A stretch of 64,000 bases of DNA from Icerya purchasi (taxonomy: Eukaryota; Arthropoda; Insecta; Hemiptera; Monophlebidae), in NCBI GenBank assembly GCA_039619475.1, contig CM077115.1, forward strand, positions 597,147,643 to 597,211,642, given 5' to 3'. Positions 46,991-58,468 of the stretch are shown here, piece after piece. Position 1 is the first letter of the stretch, and each line of letters starts with the position of its first letter. The translations under genes were made by a program, and so were the position numbers. The notes under the pieces were generated by a model. The model was not told the origin of the DNA. It saw only the letters and a list, made by a program, of their open reading frames with translations, and did no database searches.

Positions 46991-48501
46991 AAATTTCAAA
47001 ATCTACCTCAAAAGATTTAATATAAAGCGGAAATGGATAATTGCATTAGAAGATGTAAAGAGAACGAATATAGCATATCCCGAATGGATGTAATATTTTA
47101 AATATAGTGATAGCGGAAGATCGCGAAGAATTGGTACAGAAAAAAAGTGAAAATGTTTAATGAATTGGCCAAAAAGAAATTGGAATATAGGAAGACTAAT
47201 ATTAATTTATATTAAAGTAAAGATTAAAGATTGTAAAATATGGAGTCGGGTAATTCAAAACTTAATCGGATGGTTTACACTGCTGACCACATTAAATTTT
47301 TATATGTACATAAATAAATTGTAATTTAAAAAAAAAAAATAAAACAAAATAAATTTAATTGAATAAACCAATTTAAAAGCTGATTGATAAATTGTTGTCC
47401 GGAAAAAGGCTGAAGCTTCTCGGAGGAATTACTTAACTTCAAAATAAAAAATAAAAACTATATAAAATAAAACTTGCATTATGCGACTCCTTACGTTCCG
47501 GTTAATTTCAAATGCAACTGCACCTTTCGAGAATGGTATGGTCTTTAGAGTTGTTGCGATGACGACTCTGAGACTAATAAAACATCTTCAAGAAGCAGTT
47601 GTTAGCAAAATAGACGGCAAGCGAGGGATATTTTATATTGAGTGAAGTGAAATCGTTGCAACAAAAAATTCATTAATTGTTTAGTATATCGTAATAAGTC
47701 TCAAGTGTTGCTGCTAAGTTTTATTTTTAGACTGTCACGGAGCAAGCGCGTTACAATGAAGCTGAAACAATTTTAAAATGTAAAATAATTGTAGACGTGA
47801 GTCAGAATTCGGCAAATGAACGTCAACTTTGAATCAGCATAATTAGGTAAATTTGGACGTATGCCATACGCAGGTAATTAAGTTAACTAGTGGAATGCCG
47901 GCGGAACGAATTGCGCCTAATTAATAATGGGGTATAAATAATCGGTAGCGCGTGAGAAATGGTGCAGCTCACGAAGTGACGATCAGGCAACGATGTACGA
48001 ATACTGAATTAAGCATGAGCTCTGTGCAGCTATTCGACAGGGGCACGTGAGGCCACTGCGTCGATGGGCAATCCTGATAATGTATGTAAATGTGTATGCA
48101 TGTGTTATTCAGAGTGTTTCTTAATTTAGTAGTAGAAATTATTCGAAAAGAGTTGGACAACAACCGGTATTCATTTATTTAGGCTTTTTGGTTATCTTTT
48201 TTGATTATATCGTTTTTTATTGTTTCTTTTTTTCTTTTTTTTATTACATTTCGGCAAAAAATTACTTTATTCGATGTAAACAATTAAAGATAATTTTGGA
48301 GGACGCTGTTCTCTGTACCGCCAAGTTGTCTAACTCAGAAAGCAGAGCTACCCTTAACATTCAACTAACTCAGAGAGCAGCTACCATTAACATTTTACCG
48401 TGGCTTTAGCTAAGTGATTCGTTTCGGTAAGATCTGATATCCCGCTGCCGTATGTTGGAATTTGGAAAAATTTCACTTTCGCCGAGATGATGTCCATATA
48501 T
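46991..48501. other. No recognisable gene
   Basis: AT-rich sequence without a family motif. There is an A-run at about 47328-47338. Confidence 0.5.
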
Positions 48502-49693
48502 AGTCCGAGAGCTGAGCGACAAAAAAGTGCAACAGTTTTAGACAGGCTGGTTTTTTGATACAATGTAGTATTTAGGGTGTGTAAGAATAGTCTGCCCGTC
48601 AGTCAGTCAGTTTCGTTAGCGTTTGGCCTGGGGGCGGGGCTTCAAAGTTGTAAAAATACCACCTAGTGTATTTAGGAAATCCGAAATTTGGTTTATTGGT
48701 AGTAAAATAACTAAAAAATCAATGTGGATATAGTCAGCCTTAAAAATACTGTAACGGGTCGCGTCAAATTCATAAAAAAAATACCTGGTATGTCGCAACT
48801 GTTTTAGAAAATTTGAAATTTGGTCTACTGATAATAGGTAACAATATGAAAAATCAAAAAAACATTGTCAGCCCGAACTGTTATTTAACAAACACCGTCA
48901 GCTGCTGATGTATGAACGAGCGCCACATTTATACAGAGCGCTTAATCGCTAAATGATGTATACACGTCGGTCGAGACCAAACTAGATCGTGGGAAAAACG
49001 TACTCCCACTTACAGTACCTTTTACATTGCGTGCTATATGCTAAAGTGACCTAGTCAAATCACAGCGTCGGTTGAGATTAGTTTATACCTGTTACAATGT
49101 TCATGTAAAAATGGACGCACGCCCTATTTGCATTATTTGTTTAAAAAAAGAAGTTGAAGTTAAACTGTTTGAGGAGCAGACTCTTGTTACGTGTAAAAAT
49201 GTTTTACGAATTCGTAAAGAATTCGATCTCAAAAATGTACAATTGTAGTAACGACAGCGAGTGAACATGTCTTATTTTGTGTAACATTAATAAAAAGAAT
49301 ATTTTTTCTATATTAGAAATATTTATTTTATTATTTAATATAATATAATAAGCCGGCGCCGTCGAGCGCTTTGTAGTATAAATGAGGCGCGCGGTACGCT
49401 CTTATGTCAGCAGCTGACGACGTTTGTTAAATAAAAATTCGGGGCTGACTATGCTTTTTTTGATTTTTTATATTGTGTTATCTGTTATTATCAGTAGACC
49501 GAATTTCAGATTTTCTGAAACAGTTGCGACATACACTAGGTGGTATTTTTACAACTTTGAAGCCGCCCCCAGGCCAAACGCTAACGAAACTGGTTGACTG
49601 ACGGGCAGGCTATTCTTATACAACCTAAATACTGTATAAAAAAATCAGCCTTTCTAAAACTGATGCACTTTTTTGTCGCTCAGCTCCCCGACT
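48502..49693. mobile_element. DNA element with long terminal inverted repeats (foldback-like), 1.19 kb
   Basis: The left end AGTCCGAGAGCTGAGCGACA (48502 on) is inverted at the right end (complement of AGTCGGGGAGCTGAGCGACA). Homology continues about 190 bp through TTCGTTAGCGTTTGGCCTGG, GGGCGG, CTTCAAAGTTGTAAAAATAC and CACCTAGTGTAT. The left side then has a partial direct duplication: the ACCGAATTTC/AAATTTGGTCTACTGATAAT block occurs twice (about 48652-48740 and 48775-48875). The right arm has it once, followed in both by GTCAGCTGCTGA. The centre encodes a short CIIC peptide. No target duplication was recognised, so the superfamily is open. Confidence 0.8.
49111..49248 (+). CDS. 45-residue CIICLKK peptide inside the long-TIR element
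   Basis: The frame starts ATGGACGCACGCCC and encodes MDARPICIICLKKEVEVKLF, then EEQTLVTCKNVLRIRKEFDL and KNVQL before TAG. The layout CIIC-K ... F..TL..C..VL.IRK...LK resembles the N-terminal part of uncharacterised insect proteins with a Cys-rich start that I recall from mobile-element contexts; I cannot name the family. It is the only readable frame between the inverted ends. It may be a first exon or a truncated remnant. Translation is unproven. Confidence 0.45.
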   Translation: MDARPICIICLKKEVEVKLFEEQTLVTCKNVLRIRKEFDLKNVQL

Positions 49694-50160
49694 GATAATA
49701 GTTGACGTGCCCAAAAAAGAAAAAAAGAAAAAAAAGAACATTTTATTTGTCATCTACATTAAAATTTACTCGATTCGTTTATTTCTGTGGGTTATGCTGA
49801 AAAATGATTTACTATCTTCGAGATATACACGCATTTTTTGCCAGGATTAAATCTGCAGGGTTATAATATACAGCAAAGGTGTAACACTATTTGTACAAAC
49901 GTAATAGGTAAATATTAACAATGTGTTCAAAATAGTTATAGAAAGTTTGCAATGTTACATACATAAGATAAAGAGTTTAACAAAATACATGTAGTTTTCT
50001 GTTCGTGGGCTTTAAAAATACTGAAAAGTATAAGAGAACAGGGCAGAAACAAACGGTAGGAAGAAAAAGAGCACAATGAAATAATGAAGAAATACTGGGA
50101 AGAACGAAAAAGGAGAAGTTTGCTGCTTTCACGCGGTCCATAAAATTCGAAGAGAAGAAG

Positions 50161-51900
50161 TTTTTTTTTTTTCCTTTCCCTTTTTTAAATTGTGTGTGCT
50201 GTTTGTAACTACTGTGGTCATTACAGCAGACACAAGGGGGGAGGTTATTTAGATTTGTTGTGTTAGGCCACTCATTCTAACAAAGGCTATAATTCGAGTG
50301 ATGTTTATTGATTCATTAGAGAGTATGCACTCTATGTTTCCCAGCAAGTCCAGTTGTTTTCGTAATACCTTCATCTTTTGGCAGGTGAGCAGTATATGAG
50401 AGACTGTTGGTATGGTTATCTGGCCGCACAGCGGACACATAGCCGGAGGCGGGGTAAGAAGTAATTTTCTGATAATAGCTAGAATCCACATTTATGTTCT
50501 ACTTTATGATGTTGTTTAAAAAAAGCCGTTGGGTGGGCTGTTTCGCAAATTTTGCTTTTTCGATTTCAAAACGAAATGTCTGAAATGTTTTTTAGCGGTA
50601 CCTGTGTTGTTCCGAGTTCTGTCGAAAGAAATGTCGTAATATTTTGAAGATGAGGTCAATCACAACCAGTGGGGACGATCGACAGTTTTCACCGCATGTA
50701 CACATGTCATCCTGGAGGGGAACTCATGATTGTGTATTCATCAAAATTCCCATCTGCTACGCAGAATTGCGATGATGTATAAAAGTCTGATATAAATCGG
50801 AATGTATTCTGGGACATTTGGAAAGGATCTATAGGTTTGTTTTCTTACTTCATCGTAATTTTTGCCATAGTTTAATATAGTGTTTATTAATTATCTTAAT
50901 TTCTTTAACTGTACATTTATTGTAAATTTCTTGCGCTGTATGTGAGGAGATAAAAATTTCATTTCGCTAAATATGTGTGTTTTTGGGTATGAAAAATGTT
51001 CGTAATTTTTCATAGTAAACATAACACGGCTCTTAATTTTACTAAAAAATCAAAAAATTCAGTTGAAACTACTCTAACTGGAATAGCGGTACGCTGCATG
51101 ACGTGATCCTGTAAGAGTTTTACAGGAATTAATTGGAAATTTTCTTTTCATAGCGCATATTGTTGGTATCGATTTTCAGCATCTCATAAAACACCGAACC
51201 ACAATATCTAAGAAATTTTTAAAAAAAAAATTTGTATAAAATAACAGTTCTAAAATTATAGTCGTAGCTCCGGGAAATTTAAAAAAATCTTCAAATTTCA
51301 TGTCCAGTTTGTGTGTTAAGTGGACTATGTGCTGTCGTAAGGTTAACTTGTTACCGATTATAGCAGCGAGATGTCGAAATTGGTCTACAATTTTTAATTG
51401 GTTCCGGTTAAAATCTACTTTCAAATTTTTTCTTTTTAATTTTAGCGATTTCGTACTAATATCGTGAAGTTTCCTTTATTGTTTCATTGCCTGCTATTTC
51501 TAAGATAGCTTTACAGCATGGAGTTATAATAAATATCAGTTCGTCCGCATAGACGCCAAAGTCCACATCGTTGGGATACTGTGATTTCAGAGCATCGTTG
51601 AATAGGATATTCCAGATTAGTGGCTCAAGCGCGCCCCCTTGAGACTGGTCGATTTACCAGCCGATTCATTTCCAAATTGTAGAGTTAAATTCCTATTGCG
51701 AAAGCAGATGTTACCGTTTAATAAGATTTTCAGGTTATTATACAAGCGCTGCACGTCAACAGTTATCAAAAGCATATCTTCCTTTACGTCGATACCTACA
51801 ATTAGAATTTTTAGATTTCGTTCGGCTCCTTTGCTTTATTTCTTATTAACAGTAATATGTACCTTCGAAGAAAGACAAATTGTCTATTATCTGGAAAGTT
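50161..51900 (-). pseudogene. R1/LOA-like LINE: RT and C-terminal Cys/His region
   Basis: On the minus strand from about 51830 the frame has VDVQRLYNNLKILLNGNICF, then across frameshifts GALEPLIWNILFNDALK (QG box degraded) and VDFGVYADELIFII, where YADD reads YADE. It continues into LKIVDQFRHLAAIIGNKLTL (51176-51424). The C-terminal frame 50249-50491 has CPLCG, HILLTC and a short tail ending RMSGLTQQI. A 12-nt A-tail lies at 50161-50172 (T on plus). The region between 50500 and 51170 is scrambled. The second catalytic Asp of the RT is replaced by Glu. Confidence 0.7.
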
Positions 51901-52059
51901 TTGTTCTTTAACGCATCGTGAAATCTCGGAACAATAATTATGTAATTTAACAGTTTAGTTTCCTGTAATAGAACTGCTTTAGTTTGCTTTTATATTATAT
52001 AAGTAAGTCCCATGGATATCCTTAGTAGAACATCATGGATTGTGTAATTAAGCTTTTCA

Positions 52060-52285
52060 TAGTGTACTAATGGATCTGACGAGAATACTGGGAGGCCAGT
52101 TCCTTTCTACTTTTGAATTATCCGCCTTTACTTTCCCAGACTTCTCTCTGGTATAACTAATGTTCAATTACAGATTGGGTATATACCCGGGATTGGATCC
52201 GGGACGAGACAAGTCTCGATAACCTATGACACCTCTGATTTGGTAGCCAAGCACCTTAACCACTAGGCTACCACGCTGCCAGTTT
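52060..52285 (-). mobile_element. tRNA-derived SINE, copy 3
   Basis: On the minus strand the head reads GGTAGCCTAGTGGTTAAGG, a perfect A-box layout, then TGCTTGGCTACC and CCCGGATCCAATCCCGGGT in the B-box region. The body has ACCCAATCTGTAATTGAAC, ACCAGAGAGAAGTCTGGGAA, AGTAAAGGCGGATAATTC and AAAGGAACTGGCCTCCCAGT. A tRNA gene is excluded by the lack of a full cloverleaf and by the shared non-tRNA body. Confidence 0.8.
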
Positions 52286-53079
52286 GTTTTTACCAGGTTC
52301 CGAAAAAAAAAAAAAAAAAAGCATCTTAACGAGTCGACTTTCCCGTAAACACTGACTAAAATTTCAAAGTAGTATTTCCAATATCAGTTTTATTTCGTTG
52401 TTGTCGATATTATCGGACCCCTTATTGTGTTTTTAAGAGACCCGATGGTTTTATTTAGTTGAGTCGAGCCGCCTGCAGACAAGGTAACGGGCGCTGGGGT
52501 ATTAGTTATTTATTGTGCGAGACGGGTTTTAGGAGTGAATATTTTCTGTCTGCGCGTTCATAATCACGTGGGAAAGGAAAAAATAGACGGTAGGTTAAAT
52601 TATCGGATACATTTATTTTCGAATCATTGTTCTTAGCTGAAAGGGGAACATTGTGTTTATTGCGCTTTTTGCATGGCGATTTTATAACTTAAAGGCCACG
52701 GTTTGATGATTTCAGAGCAGAACGCTTTCCAGGTGTTCAGATTAGAAGTGTTTACTTTATTCTTCAGTGTACGTTTTCGAAACGTATTTTCTAAGAAGCT
52801 TTCCGAATTTTTCTCTATCTATCTCTCTCTCTTTCTCTGTCGGTAATTTTTGATGTGTTCCGATGTAGAGGACGAAATCGTTTTATATTTCAATCCCGTT
52901 TTTTAGCCTCGGCGATTGGCTTTATTAATCATTTGCCGTAGGAATTCAGCTAGTTATTTAATAGCATGAATCGCGGTTACACGTAGAAAGACAATTTTTT
53001 ATTTTTCAATTGCATCTGATATTGTCATAACATAGAAATATCTATATAAAAGCGAAATATTTTTTATTGTAAACGGTAA
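52286..53079. other. No recognisable gene
   Basis: Contains an A-run near 52303-52320 beside the SINE head, and AT-rich sequence. No family motif was found. Confidence 0.5.
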
Positions 53080-54240
53080 AATTTTGGAACAATTTCAAAT
53101 TATCTGAAGGGAAATTACGCAATACCCAAGTCGGCTTTAGAGAAGGGAAATCAACAGTCTCCTTGTTAAGAGCATTAACAAGTAGTATCAAACAAAAAGC
53201 CGATAATTAGGAAACAGTTTCTTACAATTTTAAAGACATCAGTAAAGCATTTGATGCGGTGAATCATCAAATACTGTTGCGGAATATGAAAGGTATTGGT
53301 ATTATAGGCAAATGAAATAAATGGTTAGGAAGTTAGAGAGTTGTGAAAATTAATGAAGAACTAAATACAGATGGAATTGCATTAATAGGTGTAAAAGAAC
53401 TATATTAGCTCCGTTGCTGTTTCTGATTTACACCAACTTCCTTCACGAATATGTTAAAAATTCAACTGTAAGGGCCTATACGTATGATATAGCGCTCGTA
53501 ATTGAGCACCGCGACATTCATGTGGACGAAAAACTGTTGCAGGAGGATGTTGATACTATGAATAGAGTTGGGCACATGATAAACACCTAACGATTAATAT
53601 AAAAAAATCAAAAGTTTTATATATATATATGAGGATGTCCAGCAGTTGTAGAACACACAAACTATCTATTATAATGCATAATAATAGTTGCTTACATAAC
53701 TTTTTGACTCCTACTCTGAATTGTAGATGTATCCAGCTGGAAACGACGGATGAGTTTTTAAATACCCTGGCTTAATGACAGTACATTATCTTGGAATATT
53801 AAAAATTTAGCAAACAAAATTAGGCAAACGCTCCCAGCATTGTATAGAGATTAGCTCAATCAATACCATATGTGATAGTCGTCGTGTATATTTTAACGCT
53901 ATGGTACTGTCACGAATATTATATGGAATAACAATTTGGGGGAAGCAAAAAATACGATAATCAAAAAGATAAGCAATTAGCAAAAGAGAGACGCTTAAAG
54001 ATAATAATAATCCCTAAAAAAGATCGGGCTACTACTAACATAAGCTGACGGAGAGAGAAAAAAGAAATGTCTCCAGAGATGTTACATTATTATCACCGGC
54101 TGCTCGAGTACAAGACTAATAATATTCCATTATCTTCGACGAAAAAAGGTAGAACAACTAGTAGGGGAATCATGGGGAAGATGTATTATACTTGCCCGAA
54201 AGGTATAAAAATAGCAAGATAGACAACTATTAATCAAATT
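53080..54240 (+). pseudogene. CR1/L2-like LINE reverse transcriptase
   Basis: The frame reads TQVGFREGKSTVSLLRALTS, then VSYNFKDISKAFDAVNHQIL (first catalytic box, with the usual F-D partly N-F-K). After a frameshift comes APLLFLIYTNFLHEYVKNS and VRAYTYDIALVIEHRDI, where YADD is YTYD. Then LLQEDVDTMNRVGHMINT. Around 53880-53940 RVYFNAMVLSRILYGITIWG matches the C-terminal LSRLLYGxxxWG box. The end near 54230 is not defined and no A-tail was found. It is the same general type as 18960-20020 but differs in detail. Confidence 0.7.
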
Positions 54241-55059
54241 GTGCTGGTACGAATTCCAGTAGACTTAATGAACACAGAGATAGGAGACTATGGAAATTAA
54301 CAATTAAACAGTGGGACCAGTCGGTAACATAAATGAGTGACAATAAATTAGTTCTTAATTGTATATGGGCAAATGCCAATCGATCATATGTGTTTATAAT
54401 GAAGACGGGGATGTCCGTCAAGTGTAATAATATGATACGTGTCGTCCTGTGTGTAATGTAAATGAGGTATTAAGTAGTTTTGTGACTATATTTATGGGAA
54501 TAAACGATGATAAGAGTGTTGGCCACCCACACACGGGCAGTATGTCTTGAGGTACTCGCAACTTATTTAAAAAAGAAAAAAAAAAAACAAACTTGTAAAT
54601 ATAAAGAAAAATTCGAGTTGTCGACATAGCGGTAGAAAAACTAGAGAGCTATAAATTATATGCACGGAAAATTAATACGTTAAGTAACTGGGAATGAGCT
54701 AATCAGTCAAATTGCAAAAGCTACTTAATCACTCAAAATGTAAATGAACATACGATATATGTTTATCGAAAGTATAATATTTGCTTTGAAACGAAAAATG
54801 TAAATGTTTAAACAATTTTGTATTTGTAAAATATTAGCGTATTGTTAAATATTTAACAAAATACGAATGTCTATTTGACGATTTATAAATAAACTGTTAT
54901 TCGAAGTTTATGCAGTATTTAATTTGTATAATTTTCCGTCGCTAGATGAAAAATTCTTTTTAAAAATACGGAAAATACCGGAAAATTTTAAACGCCGGTG
55001 GACATTTAAAAATGTCAAGAGTGCAATGAAGCAGTTTTGCAAGCATTGTATCAAACAGA
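54241..55059. other. AT-rich stretch without recognisable gene
   Basis: No motif was recognised on either strand. Confidence 0.5.
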
Positions 55060-56193
55060 TAATCATACTGTTCGAGTACTTTTAAACTGGCATTTTGTTC
55101 TTAATAAAATTCCCATGTTAGCCTTTATATCTCGTCGTCCTAAAGTACATTTTATTTCTAATTCTTCCAGGTCTATGCCCCAGGCGATTATTAAACAGGA
55201 ATTTCACAGCACTATCAGTTCCCTCTTTCCTTCTCATGTACACTCATCTTCACTGATGGCTCTAAGGGGCGCAGTGGTGTCGGGGCTTTCTTTATTTTCC
55301 CCGTTTTTCATTTTTCCGAATCCTTTCGTCTTCCGCATTTCTGTTCTATTTTTACAAATGAATTAATGACTATCCTATTTACACGATTATTTATATTTCC
55401 TCTAATCGGGTAACTTCGCCCACTATCTGATAATATCTGTTTCCATGAATTTCAGGCTATCAGTTTACCCCCTCCCTCTTCAGACTTTATCATTCTTCGT
55501 ATACGATCTCTCATTCCTAATCTTTCCTTCCATCACTCTACCCGCGTTGATCTATACTATAGACTCCTGGTGTCATAGAGGCATCTTGCGTAACGAAATG
55601 GCGAATGCTCTGGCTCAGGTTGCTGCCCGCTCCCGATTTTACTTTAAAAAGATCCCTAGTACTAACCTATTGTCCTTAAGTAAGAAATTTCACTTTAAAT
55701 TTTGGTCGGATATGTGTATCCTTCCTCTTTTAGACAGTTCCTTCTACTTCTCAATTTAACCTAACCTTCCTACTAATTCTTGGTTCCCAGAATTCGCTTC
55801 TTTTCCACTTTCTCTTATTGTCCCTATTATTCGCCTACGTTTCAATCACACTCTATTGCCCGCTTCCCCCGTTTTCGTCTCTCTTTGATTTCCTCTCCTT
55901 ATTGTCCTCTACATCCTGATGAAGTATTTATCTGTGATGCTAATCACATTTTCTTTGAGTGTTCTGCTCTTTCTGCGGAACGCTTTTCCCTTTATTTACT
56001 CCTTTTAAAGTCGAGGTTTCCTGCTCCCTACTGTGCTTCCTATATCCCGTCCATTCCGTCTCAGTCTGTTGTTCCTGTTATTGGTTCCTTTATTTCTGCC
56101 ATTGCCGATCGAATTAAGTTTTAATTAGTTAACTCTTCTTCCTATTGTTTCTGGGTGAGGTCGTTGGTTGACGGGCCCAAAAAAAAAAAAAAA
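55060..56193 (+). pseudogene. Family A LINE: RNase H to tail, frameshifted
   Basis: LLNWHFVLNKIPMLAFISRR (55037-55366 frame) aligns with the thumb end. AIIKQEFHSTISSLFPSHV aligns with AVIKQVFYSTINSLFPSHV, the lead into RNase H. The RNase H start is out of frame (a DGSKGRSGVG-like reading near 55250). The frame 55445-55759 has GILRNEMANALAQVAARSRF. The frame 55780-56124 has SLISSPYCPLHPDEVFICDA, NHIFFECSALSAERFS and AIADRIKF at the end. The tail GTTTCTGGGTGAGGTCGTTG and GTTGACGGGCCC is followed by about 15 A residues. Several frameshifts are present. Confidence 0.85.
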
Positions 56194-56992
56194 CTTTTTC
56201 CGTACAATTCTTTTTTTTTTTTTGTTATATTTTATATAATAAAATTCTTCTAAAAAATTTCGGTTTGGAGATTAGTGGGCTTTTTTTTATCACTCAGTCT
56301 AGGCGAAAAATGATGTACAATTCCTGGGTTCCACTGGACTAATATGAACTTGTAGCTTGTAAGAACTTTCCCTTAGCTATATTTATCTGTCCTTTGTTTT
56401 TTTTTTTTTTTTTGCGGGATTATCTATTACTCCTAAAGTTTTCCTTTTACTTAAATAGAATAGAATTAGCCAAACGATTTTCTGAATGACGTCTTGGGCG
56501 ATCCGTGCAGGGCTTAATCGAATGCGGTTCCGACGATCATTTCTACTACTACATTACGCCCTTTAAATGAAGAGTTATCAAACAGATTAACTAAAATTAG
56601 TGCAAAGTCGCGATCGAAGCGCTCTCTATTCTAGCGGCCTGCCGAATTTCGATGCTTTCAATTTTTCCCTTAAAAATCGAGTAGAATTTCGAAAAAGCTG
56701 CATGAAAAAACATATCGAGGTTTTCTTTGCGAGCACTAAAAATCACGCACGAGCCAGTGAAGAAAGAAGAAGCTAATAAAATGTATTTAATAACGCGCCC
56801 GAATAGAAAACCACGAATAGGAGCCGTTTGAATAGAAAAACGTGACGGTCTCCATCTTCATTAAAAAGAAAAGAAAACGAACCACTTATTCGAAACAACG
56901 GAGGATTTAAATAAAAATATCGAAAATGTAAAAATGCTTTCCAAGAGGTGATTAAAAAACACCTTTACATGCTTGAAAAAAAATTTGTCTTC
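56194..56992. other. No recognisable gene
   Basis: T-runs near 56210 and 56396-56414. No protein or RNA family was recognised. Confidence 0.5.
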
Positions 56993-57032
56993 TATTTATT
57001 TATTTATTTATTTATTTATTTTATTTTATTTG
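56993..57032. repeat. (ATTT)n microsatellite in a retrotransposon tail
   Basis: Seven or more ATTT units at the tail position of the minus-strand family A copy. Confidence 0.85.
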
Positions 57033-57086
57033 ATTTCTTTTTTAGGTTCGTCAACAGAGGATCTTTACCCAAACACAATTAATGAT

Positions 57087-57093
57087 GAAAAGG
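57087..57093. repeat. Left target-site duplication of nested family A copy
   Basis: GAAAAGG, repeated at 58553-58559 directly after the A-tail. Confidence 0.75.
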
Positions 57094-57229
57094 GTTACCA
57101 TTTACACGGATGGTTCGAAGAGGCCTGGTGGTGTTGGTGCTTCCTTCATCCTTCCTGATCTTAACCTCTCAGAATCTTTTCGCCTTCCTTATTTCTGTTC
57201 CATATTCACAGCCGAGTTGTTGGCTATCC

Positions 57230-57708
57230 TTTTTTTTTTTTTTTTTTTTTCTTGTTTGGGTTTTTTCCTGGGCTTGTCAGCAACGGACGATTACCTATCA
57301 ACATGTGTACATAGCAGCAATTAGGAGTAACAAGGAATAGAATCTGACAAAGAATGCTATACCAAAGATGGAGAAACAATAAAAATCAACGTCGAAAAAT
57401 GCCAAACGTATGTATCCTGAAAAGAAAAGAAATGACAAAGGTAAGAGCAAAAGGAGTTAGCTGTCCCATACCATGGCCACATCTGCAATTACAGAGCCCA
57501 CAGTACAAACGGACAAAGGAATCTGGCTATAAATAATTAAGGAAGAAGAAACACGGGATGTTTAAAAAGCAGTTAGATCCATTAAGCACGAAACCTATAT
57601 AGAACACAGCGCTTAGCATCCGTAAACAATTATCCGAAAGTTCAATGACTTTCTCCATCACTATAAAGCAAAGTTTATAATTTTTAATTATGAAACATTA
57701 ATCATATT
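57230..57708 (-). mobile_element. Third-level retroposed insert of unknown class
   Basis: It is flanked by TATCC(TT) at 57225-57231 and 57709-57715, which matches the single GCTATCCTTCGC site in the 26-kb copy. A T-run of about 20 (plus strand) is its A-tail, so it is minus-oriented. The end next to the tail reads GGTAATCGTCCGTTGCTGAC then AAGCCCA, similar to the family A tail GGTAAAGGTCCTTGGTTGAC then GAGCCCA. The 400-bp body matches no family A coding region that I could find and has no long frame. It may be a non-autonomous parasite of the family A machinery or a diverged relative. Confidence 0.7.
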
Positions 57709-57715
57709 TATCCTT

Positions 57716-58468
57716 CGCTCTATTATTTTCATTTCCTCGAATTAATTTTCCTCTAAATTTTTAATTATCTCTGACTATTTGAGCGCCCTTCAGGCCATAT
57801 CCTCCTCCCTTCCTGATCATTCGTATGACTTTGTTATCCTCCGTATATGTTCACTCATTCACAATCTTTCCTATCTCCATTCAGTCAATATTGATCTGCT
57901 GTGGGTACCTGGCCACTCGGGCATATTTGGAAATGAAGCGGCTGATTCCTTGGCTCGGGCTGCTGCTGCTTCCTCTCGTCTTTTTTTAAAAAAAATTCCA
58001 TCCGATAACCTGCTATCAATTTGTAAAAGCTTTCATATCCGATTTTGGTCGGATACCTATGTTTCTTCTTTTTCCAACAGTTGTTCCTTTTACCTGTCAG
58101 TCCAGCCTACTCTTCCTTCATATTCATGGTTTCTTTTGCATCCCTCCCTTCGTCGTTCTGATGTTGTTTCCATTGTTCGCATGCGCTTTGGCCATTCTTT
58201 GCTACCTTCATCCAGATTTCGTTTCTCCTTGATTTCTTCTCCACACTGTCCTCTCCATCCGGATGATGCAATTATTTGCGACGCCGATCATGTGTTCTTC
58301 CAGTGTTCATCCCTCTCCGTGGAGCGTTCTGCCTTATATTCTTATTTGCTTAAGCTTGGACTTCCTACCCCTTATTGTGCTTCCCATATCCTGTCCTTTC
58401 CTTCCCCACTAATTATTCCTGCTATCTGTTCCTTTTTAGTTAAAATTTCTGATCGGATCAAAATATAA
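57716..58468 (+). pseudogene. RNase H and C-terminus of the nested family A copy
   Basis: After one in-frame stop (TAA where the 26-kb copy has CAA, in the SSNQFSS segment) the frame is open to the end. It includes ISDYLSALQAI, IDLLWVPGHSGIFGNEAADS, FWSDTYVSSFSNSCSFYLSV, CPLHPDD, CDADHVFFQC and a final DRIKI. It differs from the 26-kb copy at only a few residues (for example DSL to DYL, ANH to ADH, ASY to ASH). The RNase H start (D and E positions) lies across the insert at 57096-57230. The copy is too truncated to be active. Confidence 0.85.

Noticed and set aside
52215..52285. Possible tRNA gene on the minus strand
   Set aside because: Only the promoter-like boxes match; the acceptor stem is not closed and the same non-tRNA body occurs in two other copies, so it is a SINE.
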